Positions 32,468 to 43,200 of a DNA stretch of 64,000 nucleotides are shown here, piece by piece. Where the stretch lies: contig NZ_DASQCC010000027.1 of the NCBI RefSeq assembly GCF_035634895.1, positions 26,631 through 90,630 on the forward strand, in the 5' to 3' direction. Position 1 is the first letter of the stretch, and each line of letters begins with the position of its first letter. The notes under the pieces were generated by a model that was not told the DNA's origin, did no database searches, and saw nothing but the letters and a program-made list of their open reading frames with translations. Made by a program: the position numbers and the translations under genes. The stretch comes from Actinophytocola sp035634895 (GTDB lineage: Bacteria > Actinomycetota > Actinomycetes > Mycobacteriales > Pseudonocardiaceae).

Positions 32468-35400
32468 ATGTTCATCCCCGCGCGCAAGGCGCACGGCCCC
32501 GCCCCGGCATGCACGAGACTGCCGCGGCTGCTGACAGTCGCCACGACCGGTGCCGTCTTCATGGGCGCGGGATTCGGTGTGATGCCGGCGTCCGCGGATC
32601 CGCAGCAGGGCCGCCAGTTGTCGGTGTCGGTGGACATCGTGGGTGACTCGTACATGGCCGGGGACGGGCTCCGGGACACCTACATCGATCCGGCCGACCC
32701 CCGGCACCGGTCCTCGGCCGCGCCGGCGTTGCAGGCGTTGGCGCGGGTGCAGAGCGACAACCCCTTGTTGAAGGTGGACGCGAGCCTCGTCGCGGCGTCG
32801 GGTGCGCGGACCGTGGACTTCTTCCACGCGCAGGCAGGTCCGGACAACGTGTTGGTGAACGCGCCGCAGCGTGATCAGGTGCGCCCGGACGCCCAGTTGG
32901 TGATTGTCGGGTTCGGGGGCGACGACGCCCGGCTGGCGACGGTGCTCGCGGCTGCCCGGCGCACCACCGGTGGGCCGAACACGGAGCTGGACAAGGAGAT
33001 CCGGGAGCTCGCGCCGCTGCTGGACTGGTCGGGTTCCGACGAGGAGTACATCGCGCAGGCCAAGGCGTCGCCACCCGGGCAGGCGCCGACACTGGTCGCG
33101 CGGATGTTGCAGGTGCTGGCCGGGATCAACGCTCGTGCTCCGCAGGCCAAGATCATGATCACGACCTATCCGCTGGCCGCGGACCCGCAGAGCGCGCACG
33201 CGGCGAGCCTGGTCGGTGAGGACGAGCTGACCAGTGTGCGGAAGTTCGGCTATGACCTGAACAAGGCGATCGACCGTGCCGTGCAGATCTGTGCGTGTGG
33301 GTCCCTGACCGATCTGTCGGAGGCGATCGCGGGCCACGAGCTCTACACCACCGACTCCGCGTTCCACGAGTCGAGTGACCAGCAGGCGCCGCAGGTGGCG
33401 TTCCAGCCCAACGACAAGGGCGCGTCGCTGATCGCCAACCCGATCGCCGACGGCATCGCGGACGTCCTCGAGATCACCGCGCCGAAACCCAGTGACGGAC
33501 GGCGGACGGTTCCGGAGAACATCGAGGTCCGAAGTGGCGTGCCGGACCGGGACGGGGACCGGGTCGCCGACTTCGAGGACCGGGCGCCGGATGATCCCCG
33601 TTCCGCCGGCACCCGCGACCACGAGACCGACACCCGGCGCGGCGCGGACGGCGGAACCTCGTCCCACCATGGTTCGAAGTCGGACCACACCCACGACTCC
33701 CGTCAACCGCGGGCCGGTGTGCTGCAGCCGATCCTCCAGGTGGTGGGCGGTCTGGCGCCGGGTGAGAGCCCGATCGGGCAGTACGACCCGCCGGCGGGTC
33801 CGGCCGGGAACGACCACCCGGGGACCGTCGAGAGCCGGCCACCCGCGCGTGAGCAGGGCGCCGCGCTGACACCCACCGCCCAGGCGACCGAACCCGCCGC
33901 GGCGGGTCCGGTGCCCGGCGAGGACGGTTCACCCGCGTCGCGGCGGTGGAGCGAGGCGATGCAGGACGTGATCCTCAAAGCGGAACCCGCCGGCTATGTC
34001 AGCCGGTACTCGGCGAAGGCGTTGCGTGTCACGACAACCCCGGCGGACGAGCGCGGCGCGTTGGACCGGTACGCGGTCGACCGGCAGATGAGCCAGTCGT
34101 TCCTGAACGAGGACGCCCGCGCCGGTTTCCGGGCCCGGTTCGGCGAGGAGATCGACGCCATCCACAACGCGACGACGGTGCGGGACCAGGATGCCGCGAT
34201 CGCGCTGTTCAACCAGACGGCCGGGGAGTACAACGCCACGGAGCTGTCCGCACGGGACACCTACGGCGCCCACCCGGTCGACGCACAGGGAGACACCGTT
34301 CGGGTCACCCCCCACGCCCTGGGCGACCTTGCCACGAGGACGACGACCTACGGTCCGGTCGACGTCAGCGACGCGGAGGCCGCCGGCGACCGGGCGCCCG
34401 CGCGGGACGTCACCGTGACGGATCTGGCGGGGGAGACGACACTCTCCGCCCAGGTCGACATGAGCACGCTCGCGGCCGTCGGCGATCAGGCACCGGCGCA
34501 GGGCTTCACCGTGGCTGATGTGGCAGGGACGACGACGACCTCGGGGCAGGTCGACGCGAGCACCATGGCGGCGGCCGGCGGTCCGGCGCCGGCACAGTCG
34601 AAGTCGGCGCCGAAGTCGTCGAAGCCCAACGTCAGCGTCGACTCCCCGAAGCCGTCGTTCAACGAGAGCGTCACGGTCGGGCCCGCGGTCCAGGGCGAGA
34701 CGTCGACAAGTGCCGAGCGCGACGGCGTCACGATCACCGGCACGGCCGAGGGCAAGGCGCTGGGTGGCGAGGCGTCCGTCAGCGGGAGCATCGGCCCGGA
34801 GGGAGTGAACGGGAAGATCGGCGTGAGCGGTTACCTCGGTGAGGGAACCGTTGGGGTGAAGGCGAAGTCCGGCGACGCCGAGGCGGGTTACGAGGGGAAG
34901 GCGGCCGCCGGCGCCGAGCTGGGGGCACACGCCAAGGTCAACGGGATCAGCGACTTCGACGCCGGCGTGAAGGGAAAGATCGGCGGCGAGATGTCCCTGC
35001 AGGACTCGGGGAAGTACGGCCTCGTCGAGGCGAGCCGCAAGGCGGAGGTCGGCGTCGGCGCCGAGGCCGACACGCACGCCAAGGTCTCACCCGACGGTTT
35101 CGACGTCGGTTCGAAGGCTCGCGCCGGCGCGACGGCGGGCGCGGAGGGGGAGTTCGGGATTCCGGGGCTGACGATCGGTTTCCGGGCGACGGGTTGGGCC
35201 GGACCCGGCTACGAGATCGGCGCCAGGTACGGCAAGACCGAGGACGGTTCGTACAAGACCGGCGTCAATGCCGGGTTCTCCCCACTGTTCGGCGGCGCGG
35301 TGGGACTCAACGTCTCGGTGAACCCCGACAAGCTCCAGCAGTCGGTGAAGGACGTGGTGGAGTCGCTGAATCCCTTTGGTCCCGCGGTTCAGGCCCCGCC

Positions 35401-36409
35401 ATCGGACTTCGACGCGGAGTACTCCGGTCCCACGCCCGGGACGACCGGCGAGAACGACGATCCCGAGTCAGCTCCGGCCGCCGCCGAGGCACCCGCGGAC
35501 AACGACGCCCAGTACTCCGGTCCCACGCCGGGAACGACCGGGGAGAACGACGATCCCAGCTCGGCGCCGGCCGGCAACGAGGCCGCACAGGCTCCGGCGG
35601 CACAGGCCCCGACCGCCACGGACAACGACGCGAACTACTCCGGTCCCACGCCGGGGACCACGGGAGCGAACGACGATCCCGGCTACTCCTCCGAACCCGC
35701 GTCCGACCTCTCGGCGAACCCCGACGCCGCGATCAGCAGCAACACCGACCCGGCCAGCGACACCATCACGGGGTACGCCAGCGACGACACCCTCACCGGT
35801 GACATCGGCGACGACTCCCTCGGCGGCGAGACCGACGCCGGCAGCTCGGAAAGCGGCTATTCCGAGAGCGGCTACTCCGACAGCGGCTACTCCGACAGCG
35901 GCCTCGGCGGCACCTCCGACGGCGAGGGCACCAGCGATGCCACGGGCGGCCTCGGCGACGGCTCCGACAGCGGAACCGGCGGCGACACCGGCGGGATGGG
36001 CGACTCCGGAACGGGCGGCGACGCCGGCAGCACGGGTGGCGACTCCGGCGACTCCGCCGGCATGGGCGGCGATTCCGGAATGGGTGGTGACTCCTCCGGC
36101 GGTATGGGAGGCGACTCCTCCGGCGGCTCTGGCATGGGATCCGGCGGTGACGGTGGCAGTTCCGCCGGCGGTGACGGTGGCGGCAGTTCCTCCGGTGGCG
36201 ATGGTGGCAGTTCTGCCGGTGGCGATGGTGGCAGCTCCGCGGGCGGTGATGGTGGCGGTTCCGCCGGCGGTGACGGTGGCAGCTCGTCCGGTGGTGATGG
36301 TGGCAGCTCTTCCGGCGGCGGCATGGGATCCGGCGGCATGGGCGGCTCCTCCGGCGGCGGCGATGGTGGCGGCTCCGGCGGCGGTGACGGTGGTGGTGGC
36401 GGCTTCTGA
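32468..36409 (+). CDS. Large secreted SGNH/GDSL-type protein with repetitive, Gly/Ser/Asp-rich C-terminus
   Basis: 1313 aa. Signal peptide to about residue 43 (PASA). An SGNH-hydrolase-like domain follows: block I DIVGDSYMAGDG with Ser61, block III-like GFGGDDA near 155, and block V-like DSAFHES near 298. After a Pro/charged linker (about 335-720), residues 720-960 hold a region rich in GxxG and alternating Val/Gly (SVSGSIGPEGVNGKIGVSG, FDAGVKGKIGGEMS), similar to regions of actinobacterial polymorphic-toxin-like surface proteins. Then come three YSGPTPGTTGENDDP repeats and a long tail of GGDGGSS units. GGAGG lies seven bases before the ATG. It may be a lipase/esterase displayed on the surface, but no anchor is visible. 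Confidence 0.75.
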   Translation: MFIPARKAHGPAPACTRLPRLLTVATTGAVFMGAGFGVMPASADPQQGRQLSVSVDIVGDSYMAGDGLRDTYIDPADPRHRSSAAPALQALARVQSDNPLLKVDASLVAASGARTVDFFHAQAGPDNVLVNAPQRDQVRPDAQLVIVGFGGDDARLATVLAAARRTTGGPNTELDKEIRELAPLLDWSGSDEEYIAQAKASPPGQAPTLVARMLQVLAGINARAPQAKIMITTYPLAADPQSAHAASLVGEDELTSVRKFGYDLNKAIDRAVQICACGSLTDLSEAIAGHELYTTDSAFHESSDQQAPQVAFQPNDKGASLIANPIADGIADVLEITAPKPSDGRRTVPENIEVRSGVPDRDGDRVADFEDRAPDDPRSAGTRDHETDTRRGADGGTSSHHGSKSDHTHDSRQPRAGVLQPILQVVGGLAPGESPIGQYDPPAGPAGNDHPGTVESRPPAREQGAALTPTAQATEPAAAGPVPGEDGSPASRRWSEAMQDVILKAEPAGYVSRYSAKALRVTTTPADERGALDRYAVDRQMSQSFLNEDARAGFRARFGEEIDAIHNATTVRDQDAAIALFNQTAGEYNATELSARDTYGAHPVDAQGDTVRVTPHALGDLATRTTTYGPVDVSDAEAAGDRAPARDVTVTDLAGETTLSAQVDMSTLAAVGDQAPAQGFTVADVAGTTTTSGQVDASTMAAAGGPAPAQSKSAPKSSKPNVSVDSPKPSFNESVTVGPAVQGETSTSAERDGVTITGTAEGKALGGEASVSGSIGPEGVNGKIGVSGYLGEGTVGVKAKSGDAEAGYEGKAAAGAELGAHAKVNGISDFDAGVKGKIGGEMSLQDSGKYGLVEASRKAEVGVGAEADTHAKVSPDGFDVGSKARAGATAGAEGEFGIPGLTIGFRATGWAGPGYEIGARYGKTEDGSYKTGVNAGFSPLFGGAVGLNVSVNPDKLQQSVKDVVESLNPFGPAVQAPPSDFDAEYSGPTPGTTGENDDPESAPAAAEAPADNDAQYSGPTPGTTGENDDPSSAPAGNEAAQAPAAQAPTATDNDANYSGPTPGTTGANDDPGYSSEPASDLSANPDAAISSNTDPASDTITGYASDDTLTGDIGDDSLGGETDAGSSESGYSESGYSDSGYSDSGLGGTSDGEGTSDATGGLGDGSDSGTGGDTGGMGDSGTGGDAGSTGGDSGDSAGMGGDSGMGGDSSGGMGGDSSGGSGMGSGGDGGSSAGGDGGGSSSGGDGGSSAGGDGGSSAGGDGGGSAGGDGGSSSGGDGGSSSGGGMGSGGMGGSSGGGDGGGSGGGDGGGGGF
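35405..35690 (+). repeat. Three imperfect YSGPTPGTTGENDDP-coding repeats
   Basis: Three units of about 80-120 bases inside the SGNH gene, each encoding (D/N)xxYSGPTPGTTG followed by (E/A)NDDP and Ala/Pro spacers. Confidence 0.8.
35820..36405 (+). repeat. Low-complexity GGDGGSS-coding tandem repeats
   Basis: Short units of the type GGTGATGGTGGCAGC repeat many times, densest at 36140-36400, encoding the Gly/Ser/Asp tail. Length variation by slippage is likely. Confidence 0.85.
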
Positions 36410-36455
36410 TCCGTTCCGGCCAGCCCCGGCCGACAACAGCTGAACCGGAGTGTTG

Positions 36456-36490
36456 AGGACCGGCGTCCCCCGGGGTGCCGGTCCTTTCTC
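36456..36490 (+). terminator. Rho-independent terminator after the SGNH gene
   Basis: 9-bp stem AGGACCGGC / GCCGGTCCT with a 12-nt loop, followed by TTTCT. Confidence 0.75.
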
Positions 36491-36625
36491 ACCGTCCAAT
36501 GAGGACACGGTGTGGAAGGCCTCCACGACCGGTGCGGTCGTCCCCGCGATCGTCCACCGGCCCGCGTCGCACCGTGCGCTGACCCGGTTTCACGTCCGCG
36601 CACGCCGGCGTCCATCCACAGAGGA

Positions 36626-37246
36626 CTATGCCGCGGTCTTTCGGGTCGCCCGGCGCCGGAGCACCAGGAACACCGCGACCGCCAGCACGACCAGCACGAT
36701 GGCACCGGCGAGATACCACCACCATCCGTGCCCACTCGACGGGTCAGCCTGGCCGGCCGTCGCGCGCGCGGCGGCCGCGCCGGCCGGCAGCTGGTCGGAG
36801 TGGGTGGCACAGACGATCGGCGGGCCGCCGTCGGAGCTGCTGGCGCAGGCCACGGTGGCGAGGCGGAGGAGCTCCGGCGGAGTGTCCACGACGGTCATCG
36901 TCGAGTGGAAGGTGGCCACACCACTGGCCTTCAGGTCCAGGTCCCAGTTCAGGTCGCCGGACTCCGTGGTGGTCGCGGTGGCCGAGGACTCGGGCTTCAG
37001 TCCCTTCGGGACGGTCTGGCTGATCATGAGTCCCGGGACGTCGGTGGCGCCGAGGTTGTGGACCGTGATCGTGTAGGTCAGCGTGGCGCCGGCCGAGGTG
37101 GTGGTCTGGCCGTTGTCGACGGCGATGCTGAGCTGAGGGGCCGGCGGCGCGACGGTGGACTGCGCGGGCGCCGCGGCCAACAGCGTGCTCAGCAGCACCC
37201 CGAAACCCAGTCCGGTTGGGATCGTGTGATGCCTGTCGGTGGTCAT
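36626..37246 (-). CDS. DUF11-domain membrane-anchored small surface protein
   Basis: 206 aa. Signal segment to about residue 32, one DUF11-type beta domain (LSIAVDNGQTTTSAGATLTY, TITVHNLGATDVPGLMIS), a low-complexity Ala/Gly stretch, then a membrane helix (YLAGAIVLVVLAVAVFLVL) and basic tail. It has no LPxTG-like motif before the helix. Lies 24 bases downstream of the giant adhesin with GAGGAG before its ATG, so it is the last gene of operon B. By position it is the counterpart of the small sorting-signal protein of cluster A. Confidence 0.75.
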   Translation of the reverse strand: MTTDRHHTIPTGLGFGVLLSTLLAAAPAQSTVAPPAPQLSIAVDNGQTTTSAGATLTYTITVHNLGATDVPGLMISQTVPKGLKPESSATATTTESGDLNWDLDLKASGVATFHSTMTVVDTPPELLRLATVACASSSDGGPPIVCATHSDQLPAGAAAARATAGQADPSSGHGWWWYLAGAIVLVVLAVAVFLVLRRRATRKTAA

Positions 37247-37270
37247 GTCTCCTCCTCGGCGCGGCTTCGC

Positions 37271-40200
37271 CTACTGGGCGCTGACGATGTAGTCCAGCGT
37301 CGTGCTGTACGTGTCGGACGGGACGGACGGGATCTGGATGCGGTAGTCGTTGCTGACCGCGTCACCGCCCGGGCCCGACGGGGTGTCCTGCTGGTGCACG
37401 GTCAGCGGGGTGTCGGCCGACAGCGGGAGGAACGGTTGCGTCCCGGTCTCGCGCACCCCCAACAGTCCGACGGGGATCGTCGTGGTGTTGCCGGGGGTCG
37501 CGCCGGTGAGCGAGCCGGTGGCGGCCTGGACGGTCACCAGGTAGCCGCCGGTGCTGTTGGTCGTGACGGTCATGGTCACCTTCCCGTCGGAGCCGACCGT
37601 GCTGTTGGGCAGCCCGGTGAGCGTGAACGAGGAGGTGGGGTCGGTGAGCGTGATGGTGCGGGCGGCGATGGCGACGGACGCCGTGCAGCCGATGGCGACC
37701 GAGTCGGCCGCGCACGTGCTGCCGTTCGAGGTCGAGACGATCCGGTTGGTCAGGACGAGACCGTCGGCCGCCCCGGTGGCGGTGGTGACCGAGTAGGTGA
37801 TCAGCACGGACGCGCCGCGGGGCAGTTCGCCGGTCCAGCTGAGCGTGCCGCCCGCGTAGTCGAGGGCGCCGGTGGTGACCGTGGCGTCGTCGTTGTAGGT
37901 GGCCTCGGCCAGGACGTCGGCCAGCGAGTCCGACAGGGTGGCGGCCGGGTAGTCGGCCTCGCCCGTGTTGGTCGCCGCGACGGTGTAGTGCACGGTGCCG
38001 CCCGCGACCACGGTGGTCAGGTCGGTGGTCTTGGTGATGGTGAGTGCCGGGACCAGGACGGCCACCTCGACGCCGCACGGTGCCGCGGCCCGGCAGGTGG
38101 CGCCCTGGGTCGTGGAGGACACGGTGTTGAGCAGGAGGCGGTCGACGGGGGCGGGATCGAGGGTGGTGACCGAGTAGGTGATGGTCGCCGTCTCCCCGAC
38201 GGCGAGCGCGCCGGTCCAGACGATCGTGCCGTTGAGATATTCGACGGTGCCGACGCTGGCGACCGCGTCGGAGGAGTAGGTGGCGCCGTCGAGCACGTCG
38301 GTCAGCGAGTCGCTGAACGTCGCCGGTGCGTACGGGGTCTGGCCGGTGTTGGTGAGCACGACCGTGTAGCCGATTGGGTCACCCGCGACCACACTCGACC
38401 TGTCGGCGGACTTGGTGATGACCAGCGCGGGCACGAGCACCCGGACCTGCACCGCGCAGGTCGACAGGGTGGCGCCGGGCGGGCAGGTGCTGCCGGGTGC
38501 CGTGGAGGTCAGCGTGTTGACCAGCAGCTTGTCGCCGGGGTCGGGATCGTCCACGGTGACCGAGTAGGTGATGGTGGCGCCGGCCCCGATCGCCAGGTCG
38601 CCGGTCCAGGTGAGCGTCGGCTCCGTGTAGGCCAGGACGCCGCTGGAGGCGACCGCGTCGCCGTTGTAGGCGGCGTCCGGCAGCACACCGGAGAGCGAGT
38701 CGTCGACGACCGCACCCGAGTACGCGGTCTGTCCGTCGTTGTCGATGGTGACGGTGTAGGTGACGACCGCGCCCGGGACGGTGGTCGCCGAGGACGCCGA
38801 GATGCCGATGGACAGGCTCGGGACGAGCACGGTGACGGTGGCGGTGCAGGCCGGGTTCCCCGCGCCGGCGAGGCAACTGCTGCCCTGGGCGGGTGCGACG
38901 ACGGTCGTCGACAGGACCTTGTCGCCCGGGTCAGGCGTACGGATGGTGACGGCGTAGGTGATCGTGACGGTGGCGCCGACGGCCAGGGTGCCCGTCCAGG
39001 ACAGGTCCGGCTCGGTGTAGGTGACGACCCCGCTCGACGCGGTGCTCGTGCCGTCGAACTCGGCGTCGTCGAGGGTGTCGGTGAGCGCGGTGGTGATGGT
39101 GGTCCCGGTGTACGGGGTCTGGCCGGTGTTGGTGGCCGTGATGGTGAGGACGACCCGGTCACCGGGTGTCGCGGTGGCCACGTCGGCGCTGGTGGTCACC
39201 GCGAGCCCTGGCACCAGCACGGTGACGGTGTTGGCGCACTGGGGGGCCGTGCCGCAGGTGCCGCCCGGTGCCGGCGAGGTGACGGTCGTGACGAGCTGCC
39301 GGTCCCCGGCCGGCGGATCGTCGACGGTCACCGTGTAGCCGATGGTGACGGTGTCGGCGCCGACGGTCAGGTCGCCGGTCCAGGTCAGGGTCGAGTCGGC
39401 GAACGTCACCGCGCCGGTGCTCGTGCTCGCGTCGGCGCCGTAGGCGGCGTCGTCCAGCACGTCGGCGAGCAGGACGGACACGGTCGCGCCCGGGTAGTCC
39501 GTCTGGCCGGTGTCGCGGATGGTGACCGTGTAGCCGACGCTGGCGCCCGGCACGGTCGTGGTGCGGTCCGAGGTGACGGCGATGTCGAGGACGGGCAGGA
39601 GGATCGTGACGAGCGTCGAGCAGTCGGGGGCCGACCCACCGGTCGGGCAGTTGCTGCCGATCTGGTCGGACAGGACGACGTTCACCATCAGCTTGTCGCC
39701 GAGCGTGAGGTCCTGCACCCGGACGGTGTAGCTGATCACGACCGTCTGCCCGACCGCCAGGTCGCCGGTCCAGGACAGTGTGGGCTCGGCGTAGGTCATG
39801 GTGCCGGTCGTGGCCGTGGCGTCGTCGTTGTAGGCGGCGTCCGGGAGGACACCGTCGAGCGAGTCCCGCACCGTGGCGCCGGCGTAGGCGGTCTCGCCCG
39901 AGTTGGTGACGGTGATGGTGTAGCCGACCGTGGCCCCCGGCGTCGTCTCGACGGTGTCCGCCGCCTTGGTGACGGTCAGGCCCGGGGTCAACACGGTCAC
40001 GCTGGTCGCGCACTCCGCGCCGGGACTCGCCTCGGGGCAGTTGCTGGCGTCGGCGGCGGTGGTGACGAGCGTGGTGAGGGTCTTGTCCCCGAGGTCGGGG
40101 TTGTTGACGGTCACCGAGCCGGTCACGACCAGGGTCTCGCCGACCGGCAGGTCCCCGGTCCAGACGATCCGTCCGGTGTCGGGTTCGAGCTGCAGGCCGC

Positions 40201-43200
40201 CGAAGGTGGCCGTCGCGTCGCCGTTGTAGGTGGCGTCGTCGAGGAAGCCGGCCAAGTTGTCGCTGATCGTCAGTCCGACGTAGGGCACCTGACCGGTGTT
40301 GGTGACGGTGACGATGTTGCGCACCACGGCGGTCGGCTGGGTGGTGGCGGAGTCGGCGGAGTTGACGATCCGCAGCCCGGCCACGGCCACGGAGGTGGTG
40401 CACCGCGGATCGACGCCTCCCTCGGGGCAGATGCTGCCCCGGTTCGGGGAGGTGACGGTCTGGGCCAGCAGGAAGTCTCCGGTGACGGGCTGGTCGACGG
40501 TCACCGAGTAGGTGATCGTGGCGGTGGCGTCCAGCGCGAGCGAGCCCGTCCAGGTCAGCGTCTCACCGGCGATCGAGACGGTGCCGGTGGACGCGGCGGC
40601 GTCGGCGCCGTAGGTGGCGTCGTCGAGCACTCCGTCGAGCGGGATGGCGAGGGTCGCCGGCGAGTAGGCCGTCTGACCCGAGTTGGTGACGGTCAGCGTG
40701 TAGCCCACGGTCGCGCCCGGAACGGTGGTCGCGACGCTTGCCGCCGACGAGATGGTCAGGATCGGCGTGAGCACGCTGACGACGGAGCGGCAGGCGGGGG
40801 TGCCGCTCGCCGGCGGGCAGGTGTTGCCCACCTCGGACGAGGTGACCGGGTTGAGCATCGTCCTGTCCCCGGTGGCCGGGTCGCGTGCGGTCACCGAGTA
40901 GGTGACGGTGGCGATGTCACCGGGGGCGAGGTCGCCGGTCCAGGTCAGGATCGGGCTCGTGAAGGTCACCATGCCCGTGCTCGTGATGGCGTCCGCGTTG
41001 TACGTGGCGTCGTCGAGGACGCCGGCGAGGTCGTCGCTGACGGTCGCGCCGGCATAGGGGGTCGCGCCGGTGTTGTGGATGGCGACCGTGTAGGCGACGG
41101 TGTCGCCCGGCGTGACGGACGTGGTGTCGGCGGTCTTGGCGATGGACAGTCCCGGCACGAGGACGGGTAGGTAGGCCACACACTGGTCCGCCGGGCTCGC
41201 GGCCGGGCAGGTGTTGCCGAGGGCGGCGGAAGCCAGCGTGCCGGTGAGGATCTTGTTGCCGAGCTCGGTGTTCTTCACCGTCAGGGTGCCGGTGATGGTG
41301 ACGACACCGCCGACGGGGATGTCGCCGGTCCAGGTGATCGCGGCGGCGTCGAGCACCAGGTCGCCGGAGCTCGCGACCTGGTCACCGGTCGGGATGGCGT
41401 CGTCGAGCGTGTCCGTGCTCGGGCTCGAGACGGTGATGCCGGTGTAGGGCAGCTGACCGGTGTTGGTGAACCTCGCGGTCAGGTGCACCAGCGAACCCGG
41501 CGTGGTGGACGTCTCCGTGTAGTGCTGCTCGAGCGACAGCGCCGCGACCGGCACGGTGTTGGTGCAGCGTGGGTCCGCACTGTCCGCGGCACAGTTGTTG
41601 CTCTCCGACGGCGTGGTCGAGGTGACCGTGCCGACGAGCCTCTGGTCGCCGGTCACGACGGTGCCGACGGTCACCGTGTAGGTCACGGTGACGGTGGCCC
41701 CGGTGGCCACCGTGCCGGACCAGGTGAGGTTCGGGGCCGCGTACCCGACCGTTCCGCTGCTCGGCGTCGCGTCGTTGTTGTACGTGGCGTCGTCGAGGAT
41801 GCCGGCCAGCGGGTCGGTGAACTCGGCTGCCAGCGCGGACGCGCTGGAGTTGGTGACGGTCACCGTGTAGGTGACGACGTCACCGGCGACCGTGGCCTCG
41901 CGGTCGGCCGTCTTCGTGAACGTGGCGCTGACCGCTTCGGTGATGGCGACCGTCGCGGTGCAGCGGGTGTCGTCGCTGCCGCTGGTGCAGTTGTTCCCCG
42001 CGGTCGTCGAGGTGACCGTGTTGCGCATGGTGAGGTCACCGGTCGCGGAGTTTCTGATCCGCATGGTGTAGGTGACCGTCGCCGTGTCACCCGAGGCCAG
42101 GCCGCCGGACCAGGTCAGGACACCGGCCGAGTAGCCGACCGTGCCGCGGGTGGCCGTGGCGTCGTTGTTGTAGGCCGCGTCGTCGAGCACGCCGGTGAGT
42201 GCGTCGGCGAACGCCGCCGCCGGTTGGGTGGTCTGGCCCGAGTTCAGCACGTCGACCGTGTAGGTGACGGTGGTGCCCAGCGTGGCGTTGGCGAGGTTCG
42301 CCGTCTTCACGATGGTGAGCGCCGGGGTCAGGACCACGATCGTGCGACGGCATGCCGCGTTGCCGCTCCCCGGCAGACAGGTGCTGCCGACCGCGGTGGA
42401 GGTGACGACGTTGGCCATGGTCTTGTCGCCGGTGGCCGGGCTGTTCGCGGTGACCGAGTAGGTGATGACGACGGTCGCGTCCGTGGCCAGGTCGCCGGTC
42501 CAGGACAGGCCCGAGGAGTCGACGGTGAGGGTGCCGGCCGTCGTCGTGGCGTCGTTGTCGTAGACGGCGTCGTCGAGCAGGCCGGTGAACGGGTCGGTGA
42601 GGGTGGTGGCGACGTAGGGCGTCTGTCCGGTGTTGTGTGCGGTGATCGTGTACGTCACCGTGCCGCCCGGCACCGTCGCCGTGGTGCTGGCGGTCTTGGT
42701 GACGGTGAGGCCGGGGACGAGCACGGTGACGAGGAAGGTGCACAGCGGGTCGGTGGTGGCCGCCGGGCAGTTGTTGCCCGGTGCCGTGGAGCTCAGCGTG
42801 GCGGTGATGAGCCGGTCGCCGAGATCGGGGTCCTGGACGATCAGCGTCCGCGTGATGGTGACCGTGCCACCGACCGGGATGTCGCCGGTCCACGTGAGCG
42901 CCTCCGCGGTGCGCACGAGGATGCCGGAGCTGGCCGTCTGGTCGCCGGCGGGGTCGGTGTCGTCCGAGAGGCCGTCGCGCGGGCTGACGACCGAGATGTC
43001 GGTGTAGGGCGTCTGCCCGGTGTTCTCGTACGTCACGGTCACGTGCACGACCGAACCCGGTGTCGTCGTCGTCTCCGTGGCCCACTGCGACAGGATCAGG
43101 CGACCGACCGCGACCGTGGCGGTGCATCGGGTGTCGCTGTTGCCGATGAGGCAGTTGGTTCCCGCGGTGGTCGAGCTGACGGCGGTGGTCGCCAGGTCGT

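Noticed and set aside
35820..36405. CRISPR-like regular repeats
   Set aside because: Repeat units are in frame and encode GGDGGSS; no spacers of constant length and no cas genes.
36512..41170. Open frame of 1552 codons on the plus strand
   Set aside because: It is the antisense shadow of the giant repeat protein; high GC at third positions suppresses stops. Its translation is Arg/Gly/Asp/Val-rich low complexity with no domain and no ribosome site.
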